In this document: positions 25,523-34,958 of the stretch, piece after piece
Position numbering within the stretch: position 1 is the first letter of the stretch
Layout: the number at the start of each line of letters is the position of its first letter
DNA from: UBA1195 sp045598025
GTDB lineage: Bacteria > Bacteroidota > Bacteroidia > Bacteroidales > WCHB1-69
Length of the DNA stretch: 64,000 bases
NCBI GenBank assembly: GCA_045598025.1
Contig: JAZLLH010000061.1
Span: forward strand, 11,887 to 75,886
Direction: 5' to 3'
The notes under the pieces: model-generated
Database searches by the model: none
Told to the model about the DNA's origin: nothing
What the model saw: only the letters and a program-made list of their open reading frames with translations
Position numbers and translations under genes: made by a program

Positions 25523-25993
25523 ATGCATCACAAACGGAAACTGATATTCGTACTCCTGCTATCAGCAGTCTTTATTGGCACTTCGTGCAGTAAATACGAA
25601 GAAGGACCTTGGCTGAGTTTTACAAAAAAAGAAAACCGCATCCGCGGCTTTTGGGAACTTTGTTCCATAAGCAAAAACGGAGAAAACACCAACGAAACTC
25701 CCAGTGATGTGGAATCAAAGGAAGGCACCTGGGAATTCTATCGCACCCACACTCTGCTGATCACCTACTACAACGGAGCATCCACTCTGAAAAGCGAAGG
25801 ATCGTGGGAATTCAGTGAAAACAAGGAAAATCTGGACCTCCACTTCACCACCCGCTATGCCTCCTTAGACCGTTCCTACGAAATTGTCAAACTGACCACC
25901 AAGGAAATGAAACTCCGATACGTGGACAAAGCGGGAGACCGGTGGATACTCACTTTTTCTATTCTGCAATCATTTAACGGATATGCTTACTGA
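25523..25993 (+). CDS. Small lipoprotein, possible lipocalin-like fold
   Basis: The 156-residue protein has a lipoprotein signal ('KLIFVLLLSAVFIGTSC') with the lipobox cysteine near residue 18. The mature part starts 'IRGFWELCSISKNGENTNE' and alternates short strands ('GTWEFYRTHTLLITYY', 'GSWEFSENKENLDLHF', 'MKLRYVDKAGDRWILTF'), a pattern seen in lipocalin-like Bacteroidota lipoproteins. The start at 25523 is chosen for the signal; the frame extends upstream into the pepD terminator. Its last 11 bases overlap the start of the ClC channel gene, which suggests coupling. Function is unknown; an envelope location is inferred. Confidence 0.8.
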   Translation: MHHKRKLIFVLLLSAVFIGTSCSKYEEGPWLSFTKKENRIRGFWELCSISKNGENTNETPSDVESKEGTWEFYRTHTLLITYYNGASTLKSEGSWEFSENKENLDLHFTTRYASLDRSYEIVKLTTKEMKLRYVDKAGDRWILTFSILQSFNGYAY

Positions 25994-27761
25994 ACAACGG
26001 ATATCGGACTTTTTTCACCGCCTTCCCTCCCGCGTGTCGGAACAAAATATAGTGCTGATACTGAGCCTGATTGTCGGAATTATATCCTCCACTGCCGCTA
26101 TCATCCTCAAAAATTCCGTATTCTACACCCACCATCTGCTGCAGAATGCTTTTCCTAAAAACGAATACAATCTGCTGTATTTGGCTTTTCCCATCATAGG
26201 CATCACTTTGACCGTACTGTTTATCAAATATTTTGTCAAAGACGACCTCAGTCACGGCGTGACCAAAATTCTATACGCCATCGGCCGGAACAATGGAAAA
26301 ATCAAACGGCACCACACTTACTCCTCTCTGGTTACCAGTACCCTGACTGTCGGATTCGGCGGTTCTGTCGGATTGGAAGCACCCATCGCCCTGACCGGTT
26401 CGGCCATCGGCTCCCAATTAGGCTCGCTTTTCAAATTGAGCAACAAATCCTTGATTCTGCTTACCGCCTGCGGCACTTCCGCTGCCGTCGCTGCCATTTT
26501 CAATGCACCTATTGCCGGCATGCTGTTTGCCATTGAAATTCTGATGCTGGACATGACGGCGTCTTCGCTGATGCCGCTGCTGGTCTCCGTAGTAACTGCC
26601 ACCTCTTTTTCCTATCTGTTTTTAGGAAAAGACGTCATGTTCAACGAAATTCCGTCGGATCTGGATTACGCCATGAAAAACCTGATATGGTACATCATAC
26701 TGGGAATACTCACCGGATTCATGTCCGTCTATTTCGTCCGGACCAACGATTGGATCAGCCGGAAATTTTCCGGTATCCGCAAACCCGGACTGAAAATTCT
26801 TTTAGGAGGCAGTATCCTGAGCCTGCTCATTTTTGTTTTTCCAACCTTTTTCGGTGAAGGATACGAGATGCTGGCCTCCATTATGAACGGAAACGGCCAT
26901 ATCGTATTCAACAACAGTCCTCTTTACATGCTGCAGTTCAACGATGCCACACTGTTGCTCTTCCTGCTGGCCCTGCTTCTGCTCAAACCTTTTGCCACTG
27001 CTTTCACCAACGCAGCCGGCGGTATTGGAGGCGTGTTTGCCCCATCCCTCTTTGTGGGTGGCATGGTGGGATTCATTCTCGTCACTTTCGGTAATACCTT
27101 CCTCGGACTGCATCTTTCCGTCATCAATTTCACATTAGCGGGAATGGCCGGTGTCATGGGAAGCATTATGAAAGCTCCGCTGATGGCCATTTTCCTCATT
27201 GCAGAAATATCCGGTGGATACCAGCTTCTGATACCTCTGATACTTTGCGCAGTATCTTCATATATTCTGTTCTATGCCTTTGAAAAATATTCGGTATACA
27301 CCAAACCCTTAGCCAAACAGGGTGACCTGATTACGCACGACAAGAACAAACAGGCCCTGATACAGCTGAAAGTAACCGATTCCATAGAAACCGACTTCCA
27401 ATGCGTTCGCCCGTACGCTACGCTGTCCGACCTGACCATGGTCATTGAAAATTCCAAACGGAATATCTTTCCCATGGTGGACGAAGAGGGTATTTTTTAC
27501 GGACTGGTCATATTGGACGATGTGAGGAAACTGATGTTCCATCCCGAAAACTACCACCTGCACGTGGATGAATTTGCTTTCATGCCAAAGGAATCCATAC
27601 ACCCGGAAGAATCCATGTTCAGCGTGGTTCGCAAATTCGAGACATCCGGCAACTATAATATGCCCGTTATTGACGAATACGGAAAATACTACGGTTTTAT
27701 CTCCCGCGCCAACGTCTACACCAAGTACAGGGAATACATAGAGGAGATATCAGAAGACTGA
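25983..27761 (+). CDS. ClC-family chloride channel/transporter with two CBS domains
   Basis: The 592-residue inner-membrane protein has the ClC fold over about residues 20-430 and a tandem CBS pair over about 450-590. The gating region 'GGSVGLEAPIALTGSAIGS' (about residues 125-143) keeps the gating Glu (GLEAP in place of GREGP), and the later filter motif 'GGVFAPSLFVGGMVG' (about 350) is present. The first filter motif GSGIP is replaced by 'LSHGV', as in related Bacteroidota proteins, so strict chloride selectivity is not certain. CBS domains ('VIENSKRNIFPMVDEEG', 'NYNMPVIDEYGKYYGFI') usually bind adenine nucleotides and regulate gating. It overlaps the lipoprotein gene by 11 bases. Confidence 0.92.
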   Translation: MLTEQRISDFFHRLPSRVSEQNIVLILSLIVGIISSTAAIILKNSVFYTHHLLQNAFPKNEYNLLYLAFPIIGITLTVLFIKYFVKDDLSHGVTKILYAIGRNNGKIKRHHTYSSLVTSTLTVGFGGSVGLEAPIALTGSAIGSQLGSLFKLSNKSLILLTACGTSAAVAAIFNAPIAGMLFAIEILMLDMTASSLMPLLVSVVTATSFSYLFLGKDVMFNEIPSDLDYAMKNLIWYIILGILTGFMSVYFVRTNDWISRKFSGIRKPGLKILLGGSILSLLIFVFPTFFGEGYEMLASIMNGNGHIVFNNSPLYMLQFNDATLLLFLLALLLLKPFATAFTNAAGGIGGVFAPSLFVGGMVGFILVTFGNTFLGLHLSVINFTLAGMAGVMGSIMKAPLMAIFLIAEISGGYQLLIPLILCAVSSYILFYAFEKYSVYTKPLAKQGDLITHDKNKQALIQLKVTDSIETDFQCVRPYATLSDLTMVIENSKRNIFPMVDEEGIFYGLVILDDVRKLMFHPENYHLHVDEFAFMPKESIHPEESMFSVVRKFETSGNYNMPVIDEYGKYYGFISRANVYTKYREYIEEISED

Positions 27762-27830
27762 TATCCGCTGCCCGCTTTGAAATTTCACTGATCTTTGCAA
27801 ACATTAAACCGACAGTTAGACCATTACAAA

Positions 27831-30512
27831 ATGAAACACTCCGCAAGCAAAACTTGCCTTTGGGCCTTCGGTATGACCTTACTGCTCTGCTTTACAACGG
27901 CTCATGCTCAACGCATCGTACTGAACTCTGACCTTACCCACCACGGGGACTTTCATTGGGAAACGCTTCCGCTGAGTGAAACCAAAGATCTTCCCGAAAT
28001 CATGTCGCAACCGGGTTACAATACCGAACACTGGTTGCCGGCCATCGTTCCCGGAACGGTACTCAATACGGACGTATACAACGGAAAAGTGCCTGAGCCC
28101 TACTACGGATTGAACAACAAAGTGCAAAAAGGTCTGATTCCGGACATCACTCAAGTCGGGCGCGATTACTATACCCGCTGGTTCCGCACGGAATTCGAAG
28201 TACCCGCTGCTTTTGCCGGAAAACAGATCTGGCTGCAGTTTGATGGAATCAACTACCACGCCGAAGTATGGATCAACGGCCATCTGCTCAGTTCCATTCA
28301 TGGTATGTTTGTGCAGGACTACATCAACATTACCGACTTTGTCAAACCGGGTCAGAAAGCGGCCTTGGCAGTCAAAGTGATACCGGTAGACGTGCCCGGT
28401 ACCTGGAAGAAAAAGGACTGGGGAGCATTCAAGGAATTCCACAACGGTGGAGACGGAAATATCGGTCTGAACACCACCATGCTGATGAGCATCGGTTGGG
28501 ACTTCACTTTCATGGATGGCATACGCGACCGCAATACCGGTATCTGGCGCAGCATCTATCTGTATGCTACAGGCGAAGTGGTTCTCAGACACCCCTTCGT
28601 CCGATCTGAGCTCCGCCATCCCGACTATGCCCAGGCCTCGGAAACCGTTTCCGTGGAAGTGACCAATCCGACCTTTTTGCCAGTGGAATGTGTGGTGGAG
28701 GGAGAAATCGGTGACATAGTATTCGAAAAGAAAGTTTCCGTAGACAGAGGCTGCACCCGGGAAGTTGTCTTTACTCCGGATGAATTTCAGCAGCTTGTCA
28801 TTGACAATCCGAAACTGTGGTGGCCAGTGAACAAGGGTCCCCAAAACCTCTACGATCTGAAAATGACAGTTCTGGTCAACGGAAAAATCAGCGATACCCT
28901 GCACAGCCGTTTCGGCATACGCGAAATCACCTCCGACACCAACACTCCCGACCACTCCCGCGTATTCTACGTCAACGGGAAGAAAATCTTCATCCGCGGT
29001 TCCAACTGGATACCGGAAGCTATGCTCCGCTCGAACGATGCGCGTACGGAAGCGGAGCTCCGCTATACGCAGCAGTGCGGCATCAACCTGCTCCGCTTCT
29101 GGGGCGGCGGCATTGCCGAATCCGATCGTTTTTACGAACTCTGCGATGAATACGGCATACTGATCTGGCAGGAATTCTGGATGACCGGCGATACCCGTCA
29201 CCCACAAGATAAAGGGGTGTATATGAACAATGTAGAATCCACCGTAAAACGCATCCGCAACCATGCTTCCCTCGCCTACTATGTCTGCTCCAACGAAAGC
29301 ACCGAAATGCCGGGCATGCGGGAACTACTGACGCACCTTGACGGCACTCGCGGATACCAGATGCAGTCGGAATGTGACGGCATACACGATGGCAGTCCTT
29401 ACAAGCAGGTCAACCCTATGAGGCATTACGAAAATACCGCTTCGGAAAGAGGCAGCCGTATTGACGGCTTCAATCCGGAGTACGGAGCCCCCATGCTGCC
29501 CCTGGCAGAATCCCTGCGGCTGATGATGGACGAAAAAGACCTTTGGCCCATCAATACGGAAGTCTGGGACTATCATGACGGCAACGGTTTTTCCCAAGTC
29601 AGTACGCTTTACCGACAAATGACGGATGAATACGGAACGTCCACCTCCATAGACGAATTCTCACAAAAAGCCCAATTGGTGGCTGCCGTCAATGCACATT
29701 CCATATGGGAAACCTGGAACTACAACAAACTCGGCTATGGGGACCGTTGGGCTTCCGGTCTGCTTTTCTGGTTCCACAACAGCCCGATTCCTCAGGTCTG
29801 CGGACACATCTACGACTGGTACCTTGAACCTACGGCAGCCCTTTACCATACGGCCAACGCCCTGGAACCGGTGCACGTACAATTTGACTTTCTGAAAAAT
29901 TCCGTATCGGTCGTCAATGATTACTATACACCCTTCGAAGGCGGAAAAGTAACAGCCACCATATACGACCTCAACAGTCGCAAAATTTGGGAAAAAAGTA
30001 CCTTTGTCAGCGTTCCGGAAGACGGCGTTGCCTGCGACCTGCTTCCGATTAAGTTCTCACCGGCAGCCGGCAAGGTACAATTCCTGGCGCTGCACCTGGC
30101 AGATGCACAGGGAAATACCGTTTCCGAAAATTTTTACTGGCACTCCGACAGCCGCTACGAAGGTGCCTCCACCCTGACCGGTCCCTGCACGGCCGGATTT
30201 CAGTCCCTGGATTCCATGAAAGCGGCTCAACTCAAATGCACAGTTCAAACCCGCCGGGAAAACGGCCGCCTGTATGTGGATGTGAAGATGAAAAATACTT
30301 CGAAACAGATTGCCTTTTTCAATCAACTGCATCTGAAAGACGTACAACTGAATCCTATACGTCCTGCCTACTATACCGATAATTTCTTCACCCTGATGCC
30401 GGGCACTTCCCGAACCGTGACCATAGAAGCAGCAGAAGAACAGGTTCCCGCCGGCAGTTGCGTGGAAATCTCCGGATGGAATACCGGCAATCAGATTCTG
30501 AAATGGAAGTAA
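27831..30512 (+). CDS. Glycoside hydrolase family 2, exo-beta-D-glucosaminidase-like
   Basis: The 893-residue secreted enzyme has a signal peptide ('TCLWAFGMTLLLCFTTAHAQ') and the GH2 layout: jelly-roll domain ('WFRTEFEVPAAFAGKQIWL'), immunoglobulin-like domain, and a TIM barrel starting near 'FYVNGKKIFIRGSNWIPE' (about residue 380). 'INLLRFWGGGIAESDRFYEL' is typical of the exo-glucosaminidase/mannosidase branch. The likely acid/base Glu is in 'YYVCSNES' (about residue 489) and the likely nucleophile in 'FNPEYGAPMLP' (about 550), by analogy with CsxA-type chitosanases. Beta-mannosidase is the alternative. ATG at 27831 begins the signal peptide. No SusC/SusD or other carbohydrate genes are adjacent, so it is not in a visible polysaccharide utilisation locus. 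Confidence 0.85.
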   Translation: MKHSASKTCLWAFGMTLLLCFTTAHAQRIVLNSDLTHHGDFHWETLPLSETKDLPEIMSQPGYNTEHWLPAIVPGTVLNTDVYNGKVPEPYYGLNNKVQKGLIPDITQVGRDYYTRWFRTEFEVPAAFAGKQIWLQFDGINYHAEVWINGHLLSSIHGMFVQDYINITDFVKPGQKAALAVKVIPVDVPGTWKKKDWGAFKEFHNGGDGNIGLNTTMLMSIGWDFTFMDGIRDRNTGIWRSIYLYATGEVVLRHPFVRSELRHPDYAQASETVSVEVTNPTFLPVECVVEGEIGDIVFEKKVSVDRGCTREVVFTPDEFQQLVIDNPKLWWPVNKGPQNLYDLKMTVLVNGKISDTLHSRFGIREITSDTNTPDHSRVFYVNGKKIFIRGSNWIPEAMLRSNDARTEAELRYTQQCGINLLRFWGGGIAESDRFYELCDEYGILIWQEFWMTGDTRHPQDKGVYMNNVESTVKRIRNHASLAYYVCSNESTEMPGMRELLTHLDGTRGYQMQSECDGIHDGSPYKQVNPMRHYENTASERGSRIDGFNPEYGAPMLPLAESLRLMMDEKDLWPINTEVWDYHDGNGFSQVSTLYRQMTDEYGTSTSIDEFSQKAQLVAAVNAHSIWETWNYNKLGYGDRWASGLLFWFHNSPIPQVCGHIYDWYLEPTAALYHTANALEPVHVQFDFLKNSVSVVNDYYTPFEGGKVTATIYDLNSRKIWEKSTFVSVPEDGVACDLLPIKFSPAAGKVQFLALHLADAQGNTVSENFYWHSDSRYEGASTLTGPCTAGFQSLDSMKAAQLKCTVQTRRENGRLYVDVKMKNTSKQIAFFNQLHLKDVQLNPIRPAYYTDNFFTLMPGTSRTVTIEAAEEQVPAGSCVEISGWNTGNQILKWK

Positions 30513-30530
30513 GTCTTACGCTTCCGCGCG

Positions 30531-31793
30531 CTATTTCAACACCACCTGCAGCATGGAACGGCTCCGCTGTTCCATCATCACCTTACGTCCTTCTACAAAA
30601 GGCTGCAGACTGTCGGCCTGATAATGCCGGATACTGAGCAGCTCCACATTTTCATTGTAACGGACACTGAACTCTGTCTGCAATTCCTCTATCAGTTGGG
30701 GAAGACTTTCCCTGGCGTCCACACAGACAGAAAAACTGATGGCTGAATTCTGCATCAAATTGATCTTAAATCCAAAAAGAGCAAACAAGGCAAAAATGGT
30801 AGACAGATTTTCCTCCGCAATAAAGGAAAAATCCTTGGAAAAAATGGAAATCAATACCTGCTTGGTTTTTCGAATATAGCAGGGCATCTTCTCATACTCC
30901 TTGAACGAATGGATGAGGCTTCCGCTGGCTTCCGGATGCAGAAAAGACTTGACATAGAGTGGAATATTCTTATTCTGCAAAGGCTTGATGGTTTTCGGAT
31001 GTATCACGCTGGCTCCATAATAAGCAAGTTCAATGGCTTCGCGATAGGGAATCCTTTCCAATTTGACGGCATTGGGAAAGACTTTGGGGTCCGCATTCAG
31101 TAAACCGTCCACATCCTTCCAGATGGTTACGCTTTCCGCATGGAGGGAATAGGCAAAAATAGCCGCACTGTAATCGGAACCTTCCCGACCCAAGGTTATG
31201 GGAAATTTTTCCGGCGTGCCGGCGATGAATCCCTGCGTCAGCAGCAGACGGTCCAGTCCGGAAGGATATTTGTCCTGCAAATGCCTTTGTATTTTGTGCT
31301 CGGTCTTCTTCCAATCCACTACACCCTCGCGGTAATGATTGTCCGTGCAAACCAGACGGCGGGCGTCCATCCACTCATGAGGGAACTGCAGTTTGTCCAA
31401 ATAGGCCGATATCAGTCGGGTAGAAAAAATTTCTCCAAAGGAAACGATCTGATCATACTCGAAATCGTAATTTTCGCTGGATTCCTGCTGCAAGCGGTTT
31501 TCCAGCACTCGAAACTGTTCTTCTAATTTTTTGGCGTACAGGGCATACTCTCCGGGGAGCAACTCTTCCAGAATCTGGCGGTGCTCTTCGCGCACAGCCT
31601 CAAACGAGGCCATTTTTTCCGATCGGTTTTCCACATAAGCGGCTACCAGTTCCTCCAAATGATTGGTCGTCTTTCCCAAGGCGGAAATCACCACCACTGT
31701 CGGCGTATCCGCATATTTACGTATGATTTCCACTACATTGCGGATGCGTCCGGCATCCTTGATGGAAGCTCCACCGAATTTGAATATCTTCAT
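30531..31793 (-). CDS. Aspartate kinase
   Basis: The 420-residue enzyme phosphorylates aspartate, the first step toward lysine, threonine, methionine and diaminopimelate. It begins 'MKIFKFGGASIKDAGRIRNV', where KFGGAS replaces the usual KFGGTS. 'TQGFIAGTP' (about residue 190), 'LGREGSDYSAAIFA' (about 205) and 'TIWKDVDGLLNADPKVFP' (about 225) are the catalytic and nucleotide sites. A C-terminal ACT-type regulatory region (about 300-420) suggests feedback control, but which amino acid cannot be read. It is monofunctional, without a homoserine dehydrogenase domain. It is the last gene of the malic enzyme-queD-nuclease-aspartokinase series. Start at 31793; the frame upstream is not family-like. 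Confidence 0.94.
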   Translation of the reverse strand: MKIFKFGGASIKDAGRIRNVVEIIRKYADTPTVVVISALGKTTNHLEELVAAYVENRSEKMASFEAVREEHRQILEELLPGEYALYAKKLEEQFRVLENRLQQESSENYDFEYDQIVSFGEIFSTRLISAYLDKLQFPHEWMDARRLVCTDNHYREGVVDWKKTEHKIQRHLQDKYPSGLDRLLLTQGFIAGTPEKFPITLGREGSDYSAAIFAYSLHAESVTIWKDVDGLLNADPKVFPNAVKLERIPYREAIELAYYGASVIHPKTIKPLQNKNIPLYVKSFLHPEASGSLIHSFKEYEKMPCYIRKTKQVLISIFSKDFSFIAEENLSTIFALFALFGFKINLMQNSAISFSVCVDARESLPQLIEELQTEFSVRYNENVELLSIRHYQADSLQPFVEGRKVMMEQRSRSMLQVVLK

Positions 31794-31831
31794 AGGTTCA
31801 ATATTTTCATCATAAGTGCAGGCTTTCTGCG

Positions 31832-32899
31832 TCAATAGGCTAAATCCAGCAATATGGGCAAATGGTCTGAATATCCTCCCAGGTAATTCGGACCCGAATA
31901 CGTACGGAAGGGTTTCTTACCATGATATTTTTCATCATCTGACAACATGAAGGGCTGTGAGAATATGCATACCGGAGAGACCACCCGATAGGAGGCATCC
32001 GGCTGTGTCATGAAAGGCGTGACGATGAACTGGTCCAGCACAGCCCAGTTTTTTCTGTATTTGTGCGTTCCCACCTGATTTTTCTTCAAATAGGGAGCCA
32101 TCAGATTGAGCAGTTCTCCTTCTCTTACTTTTTCCGTAACAGAAGCTTTCAGATAATAACGCATGCTGCTGTCCGTCGGAGTATCGTTGAAATCCCCCAT
32201 GGCCACGATGGAGGCTCTCGGCTGTCTGGCCAAAATAGAATCAATGCGTCCCCGCAGAATACGGGCACACTGGTTTCGCTTACTCATGGTAGCCATATAG
32301 CCTCCATAGCGGGAAGTAAAATGATTGACAAACAAATGCAAAGTGTCCTTGGAATCCTTGGCGATACCTTTCACATACAGTATGTCCCGGGTGTGGGAAT
32401 CCGGATGTTCGGAAAAAACGACAGGCACCGCTTCCTGATACAACAAACGGAACTTGTCCTGACGGTAAAACAGAGCCACATCCACGCCACGGGGATCCGG
32501 AGATTCAAAATGGACATATTTGTATCCATACCTTTTCAAACCAGTGGTATAAAGCAAACGCTTGATGACTTCCGGATTTTCCACTTCGGCTACTCCGATG
32601 ATGTCCGGCACGTCGCCTTCTCCCATAGAAAGAAACACTTTGGACAGATGATCCGCTTTCTGCTGGTAACGGAAGTACGTCCAATGGTTCTGCCCGTCCG
32701 GGGTGAAAGCATTGTCATTTTTCAACGGATCGTCGTTGTCGTCAAAAAAATTCTCCAGATTATAAAAACACAAACGAAGGGTTCGCGTACGCTCCGTATC
32801 GGACAAACAAGGGCAAAAAGCAGGATCCGTCTGTGCAAGCACCCGGAAGGGTACCAACAAACCGATAAAACACAACCACAGAAATCGGAGATGCTTCAT
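31832..32899 (-). CDS. Secreted endonuclease/exonuclease/phosphatase-family protein
   Basis: The 355-residue protein has a signal peptide ('LRFLWLCFIGLLVPFRVLAQ') and the EEP fold. Motifs visible are 'LRLCFYNLENFFDDNDD' (Asn and Glu of the metal site, about residue 45), 'IIGVAEVEN' (about 100), 'FVNHFTSRYGG' (about 195), 'VAMGDFNDTPTDSSM' (about 230) and 'SDHLPILLDL' at the C-terminus, with the catalytic Asp-His. All key residues are present. The family includes nucleases and phosphodiesterases, and the substrate is not predictable; export suggests extracellular DNA or phosphoesters. It starts 10 bases after queD and is 38 bases from the aspartokinase start. Confidence 0.9.
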   Translation of the reverse strand: MKHLRFLWLCFIGLLVPFRVLAQTDPAFCPCLSDTERTRTLRLCFYNLENFFDDNDDPLKNDNAFTPDGQNHWTYFRYQQKADHLSKVFLSMGEGDVPDIIGVAEVENPEVIKRLLYTTGLKRYGYKYVHFESPDPRGVDVALFYRQDKFRLLYQEAVPVVFSEHPDSHTRDILYVKGIAKDSKDTLHLFVNHFTSRYGGYMATMSKRNQCARILRGRIDSILARQPRASIVAMGDFNDTPTDSSMRYYLKASVTEKVREGELLNLMAPYLKKNQVGTHKYRKNWAVLDQFIVTPFMTQPDASYRVVSPVCIFSQPFMLSDDEKYHGKKPFRTYSGPNYLGGYSDHLPILLDLAY

Positions 32900-32909
32900 G
32901 CTGCAAGGA

Positions 32910-33359
32910 TTACATATTGTCATCCGCATACCATTCCGCATAGGAGGTTGCCGTTTCTCCCAAGCGCAGACTATGTAAGGAGACCGACGATGGCAACTGC
33001 CGTTTCAACAGATCGGCGAAATGCAGCAGCATGCGTTCCGATGTAGGCTGATAAGGCAGCAATTCCACTTTCTGATAATGTTTCTGCAATTGGGCTACCA
33101 GGTCGGCATCCACCGCCTCATTCAGTACCAGGGAATGATCGAAACGATCCACTATCTGCTGATGGACGATTTTTTTCAAATCCGAAAAATCCATCAGCAT
33201 ACCGCATTTCGGGGAATCCGTCCCTTCCTCCGGCCGACCGACAACCGTCACCCTCAGTTCATACGAATGGCCGTGAATGTTGCGGCACAAACCATCGTAC
33301 CCGACTAAAGCGTGCGCCATTTCGAAACGGAATATTTTGGTAATACGAATGTTTTCCAT
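32910..33359 (-). CDS. queD: 6-carboxytetrahydropterin synthase (QueD/PTPS family)
   Basis: The 149-residue enzyme converts dihydroneopterin triphosphate to 6-carboxy-tetrahydropterin in queuosine synthesis. Zinc ligands are the His in 'FEMAHALVGYDG' and the pair in 'NIHGHSYEL'. The catalytic Cys is in 'PKCGMLMDFSDLK' and the Asp-His in 'RFDHSLVLNE'; 'PTSERMLLHFADLL' and a Glu in 'LRLGETATSYAEW' bind the pterin. Length is slightly greater than the E. coli protein. ATG at 33359 lies 2 bases after the malic enzyme stop, so the two are translationally close. Other queuosine genes are not in the window. A biopterin-type PTPS is the alternative. Confidence 0.9.
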   Translation of the reverse strand: MENIRITKIFRFEMAHALVGYDGLCRNIHGHSYELRVTVVGRPEEGTDSPKCGMLMDFSDLKKIVHQQIVDRFDHSLVLNEAVDADLVAQLQKHYQKVELLPYQPTSERMLLHFADLLKRQLPSSVSLHSLRLGETATSYAEWYADDNM

Positions 33360-33361
33360 TT

Positions 33362-34810
33362 TTATCCGATTTGTGCGACCGCCCATTCCAAAGCTTCCTG
33401 CATCCAGGCCGGATCTACGGCCGGAATGTCCCCGTTTCGGGTCAGGAGTTCCATCATGGAACGGGTCTTCTGAATATCTTCTTCCGCCATGCGGTAAACT
33501 TCATCCCAACTTAATTCGCGACGGGCAAGTCCCTCTTTTTTTGCCTGCATAGCCACATCAGCAGCCACTTTCGGGAACATGGGCGTTTCCGTCATTTTCG
33601 GAATGATGTCATCAACCGAAATGCCTCGCTGTTCCGCATAATCGGCAATGGAATGTGCCGCTGCAATGGCCATACCATCGGAAATAGCCTTGGCATGTAC
33701 AAGCAACGTACCTTTCAGAATGGCTGGGAAACACACGGAATTGTTGACCTGATTGGGGAAATCGCCCCTGCCCGTAGCCACAATGTATGCTCCGGCTTCT
33801 TTGGCCTCGGAAGGATAAATTTCCGGTACGGGATTGGCACAGGCAAACACTATGGATTTGTTCGCCATGGAAGCAATCCATTCCGGTTTAATGGTCCCGG
33901 GACCCGGTTTGGAAGCAGCTACCACAATATCGGCATCTTTGAAAGCTTCTTCCTCGGTCAGAACGTGGTTGGGATTGGTAATCTTGCTCAAATCCCACTG
34001 ACGGTAGAATTTGGGATCGTTTTTATAGTCTTCCCGCTGATCATGCAGGGTCCCTTTACTGGAAAAAATAATCATCTTTTTGGGATCGGCTCCGTCAGTA
34101 ATCATCAGGCGGGCGATGCTCGTATTGGCCGCTCCTGCGCCGTAAAGCACAATCTTACAGTCAGAAATCTTCTTGCCAACCAGTTTCAAGGCATTGATGA
34201 TGCCGGCCAATGTCACACAGGCTGTACCCTGGGCGTCATCATGCCATACCGGAATATCGCAGTGCTCACGCAACTCGTCCAGCACCCGATAGCAATTGGG
34301 ATGGGAAATGTCTTCCAGATTGACAGCTCCGAAGGAAGGCTGGAGCATTTTGACGAATTCTATGATTTTTTCAGCACAATGCTTTCCGTTTTCGTCCCGA
34401 CTGTCCATACAGAGAGCCACCGCATCGATACCGCCCAGATATTTCATCAGAAAAGCTTTCCCTTCCATCACACCGAGACCACCCGGAGGAGTGCAGTCTC
34501 CATCACCCAGCACCCGGGTAGAATCGCTGACCACAGCCACCAGATTGTGGCGGTTACTCAAGGCATAAGAGGTCTGATTATCGTCACGGATAGTGGTGGA
34601 TACCGAAGACACGCCCGGTGTATACCAGACATTGAACCAGTTGAAAGCAGGCAGCGGAACTTTGGGAACCGTCTGCATTTTACCCTTGTGATGTTCGTGA
34701 GCTATCAATGACAACTTTTTATAAAACAAAGTTTTACACTTTTCTTTTTCGGCTTGTGTGAAACGTTCCGGAAAACATTCCTGCAAATTGCTTAAATCTT
34801 CTTTAATCAT
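33362..34810 (-). CDS. NAD(P)-dependent malic enzyme (malate to pyruvate)
   Basis: The 482-residue cytoplasmic enzyme decarboxylates malate to pyruvate. Family motifs are 'WYTPGVSSVSTTIRDD' (about residue 62), 'SDSTRVLGDGDCTPPGGLGV' region (about 95), the metal-binding 'EDISHPNCYRVLDEL' (about 170), 'WHDDAQGTACVTLAGI' (about 193) and the nucleotide-binding 'VLYGAGAANTSIARLM' (about 222). The long phosphotransacetylase-like C-terminal domain of some bacterial malic enzymes is absent; instead the protein ends in a short helical tail. A -7 box lies 28 bases upstream. It is the first gene of a four-gene minus-strand series with queD, the secreted nuclease and aspartokinase. Confidence 0.93.
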   Translation of the reverse strand: MIKEDLSNLQECFPERFTQAEKEKCKTLFYKKLSLIAHEHHKGKMQTVPKVPLPAFNWFNVWYTPGVSSVSTTIRDDNQTSYALSNRHNLVAVVSDSTRVLGDGDCTPPGGLGVMEGKAFLMKYLGGIDAVALCMDSRDENGKHCAEKIIEFVKMLQPSFGAVNLEDISHPNCYRVLDELREHCDIPVWHDDAQGTACVTLAGIINALKLVGKKISDCKIVLYGAGAANTSIARLMITDGADPKKMIIFSSKGTLHDQREDYKNDPKFYRQWDLSKITNPNHVLTEEEAFKDADIVVAASKPGPGTIKPEWIASMANKSIVFACANPVPEIYPSEAKEAGAYIVATGRGDFPNQVNNSVCFPAILKGTLLVHAKAISDGMAIAAAHSIADYAEQRGISVDDIIPKMTETPMFPKVAADVAMQAKKEGLARRELSWDEVYRMAEEDIQKTRSMMELLTRNGDIPAVDPAWMQEALEWAVAQIG

Positions 34811-34837
34811 CGTGTTTCAATTTTTTTGCGAACTACA

Positions 34838-34845
34838 AAAGTAGA
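34838..34845 (-). promoter_or_regulatory. Promoter -7 box of the malic enzyme operon
   Basis: TACTTTTG on the minus strand, an exact TAnnTTTG match 28 bases before the ATG. No clear TTTG -33 box is seen. The remaining stretch to 34958 shows nothing further that I can support. Confidence 0.55.
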
Positions 34846-34958
34846 CATTTTTTTCATACACTTCCGACCCTGTCTCCCGATTCCCGATATTTTTTTAAAT
34901 CCTGCCTGCTACCGTAGTATGAACTGCTGAATGACAGCATTTGACAAATTCAAATAGA

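Noticed and set aside
27879..29264. Open frame of 461 codons opposite the GH2 enzyme
   Set aside because: Shadow of a strongly supported gene on the plus strand; no motif.
33653..34711. Open frame of 352 codons opposite the malic enzyme
   Set aside because: Shadow; all malic enzyme motifs are on the minus strand.
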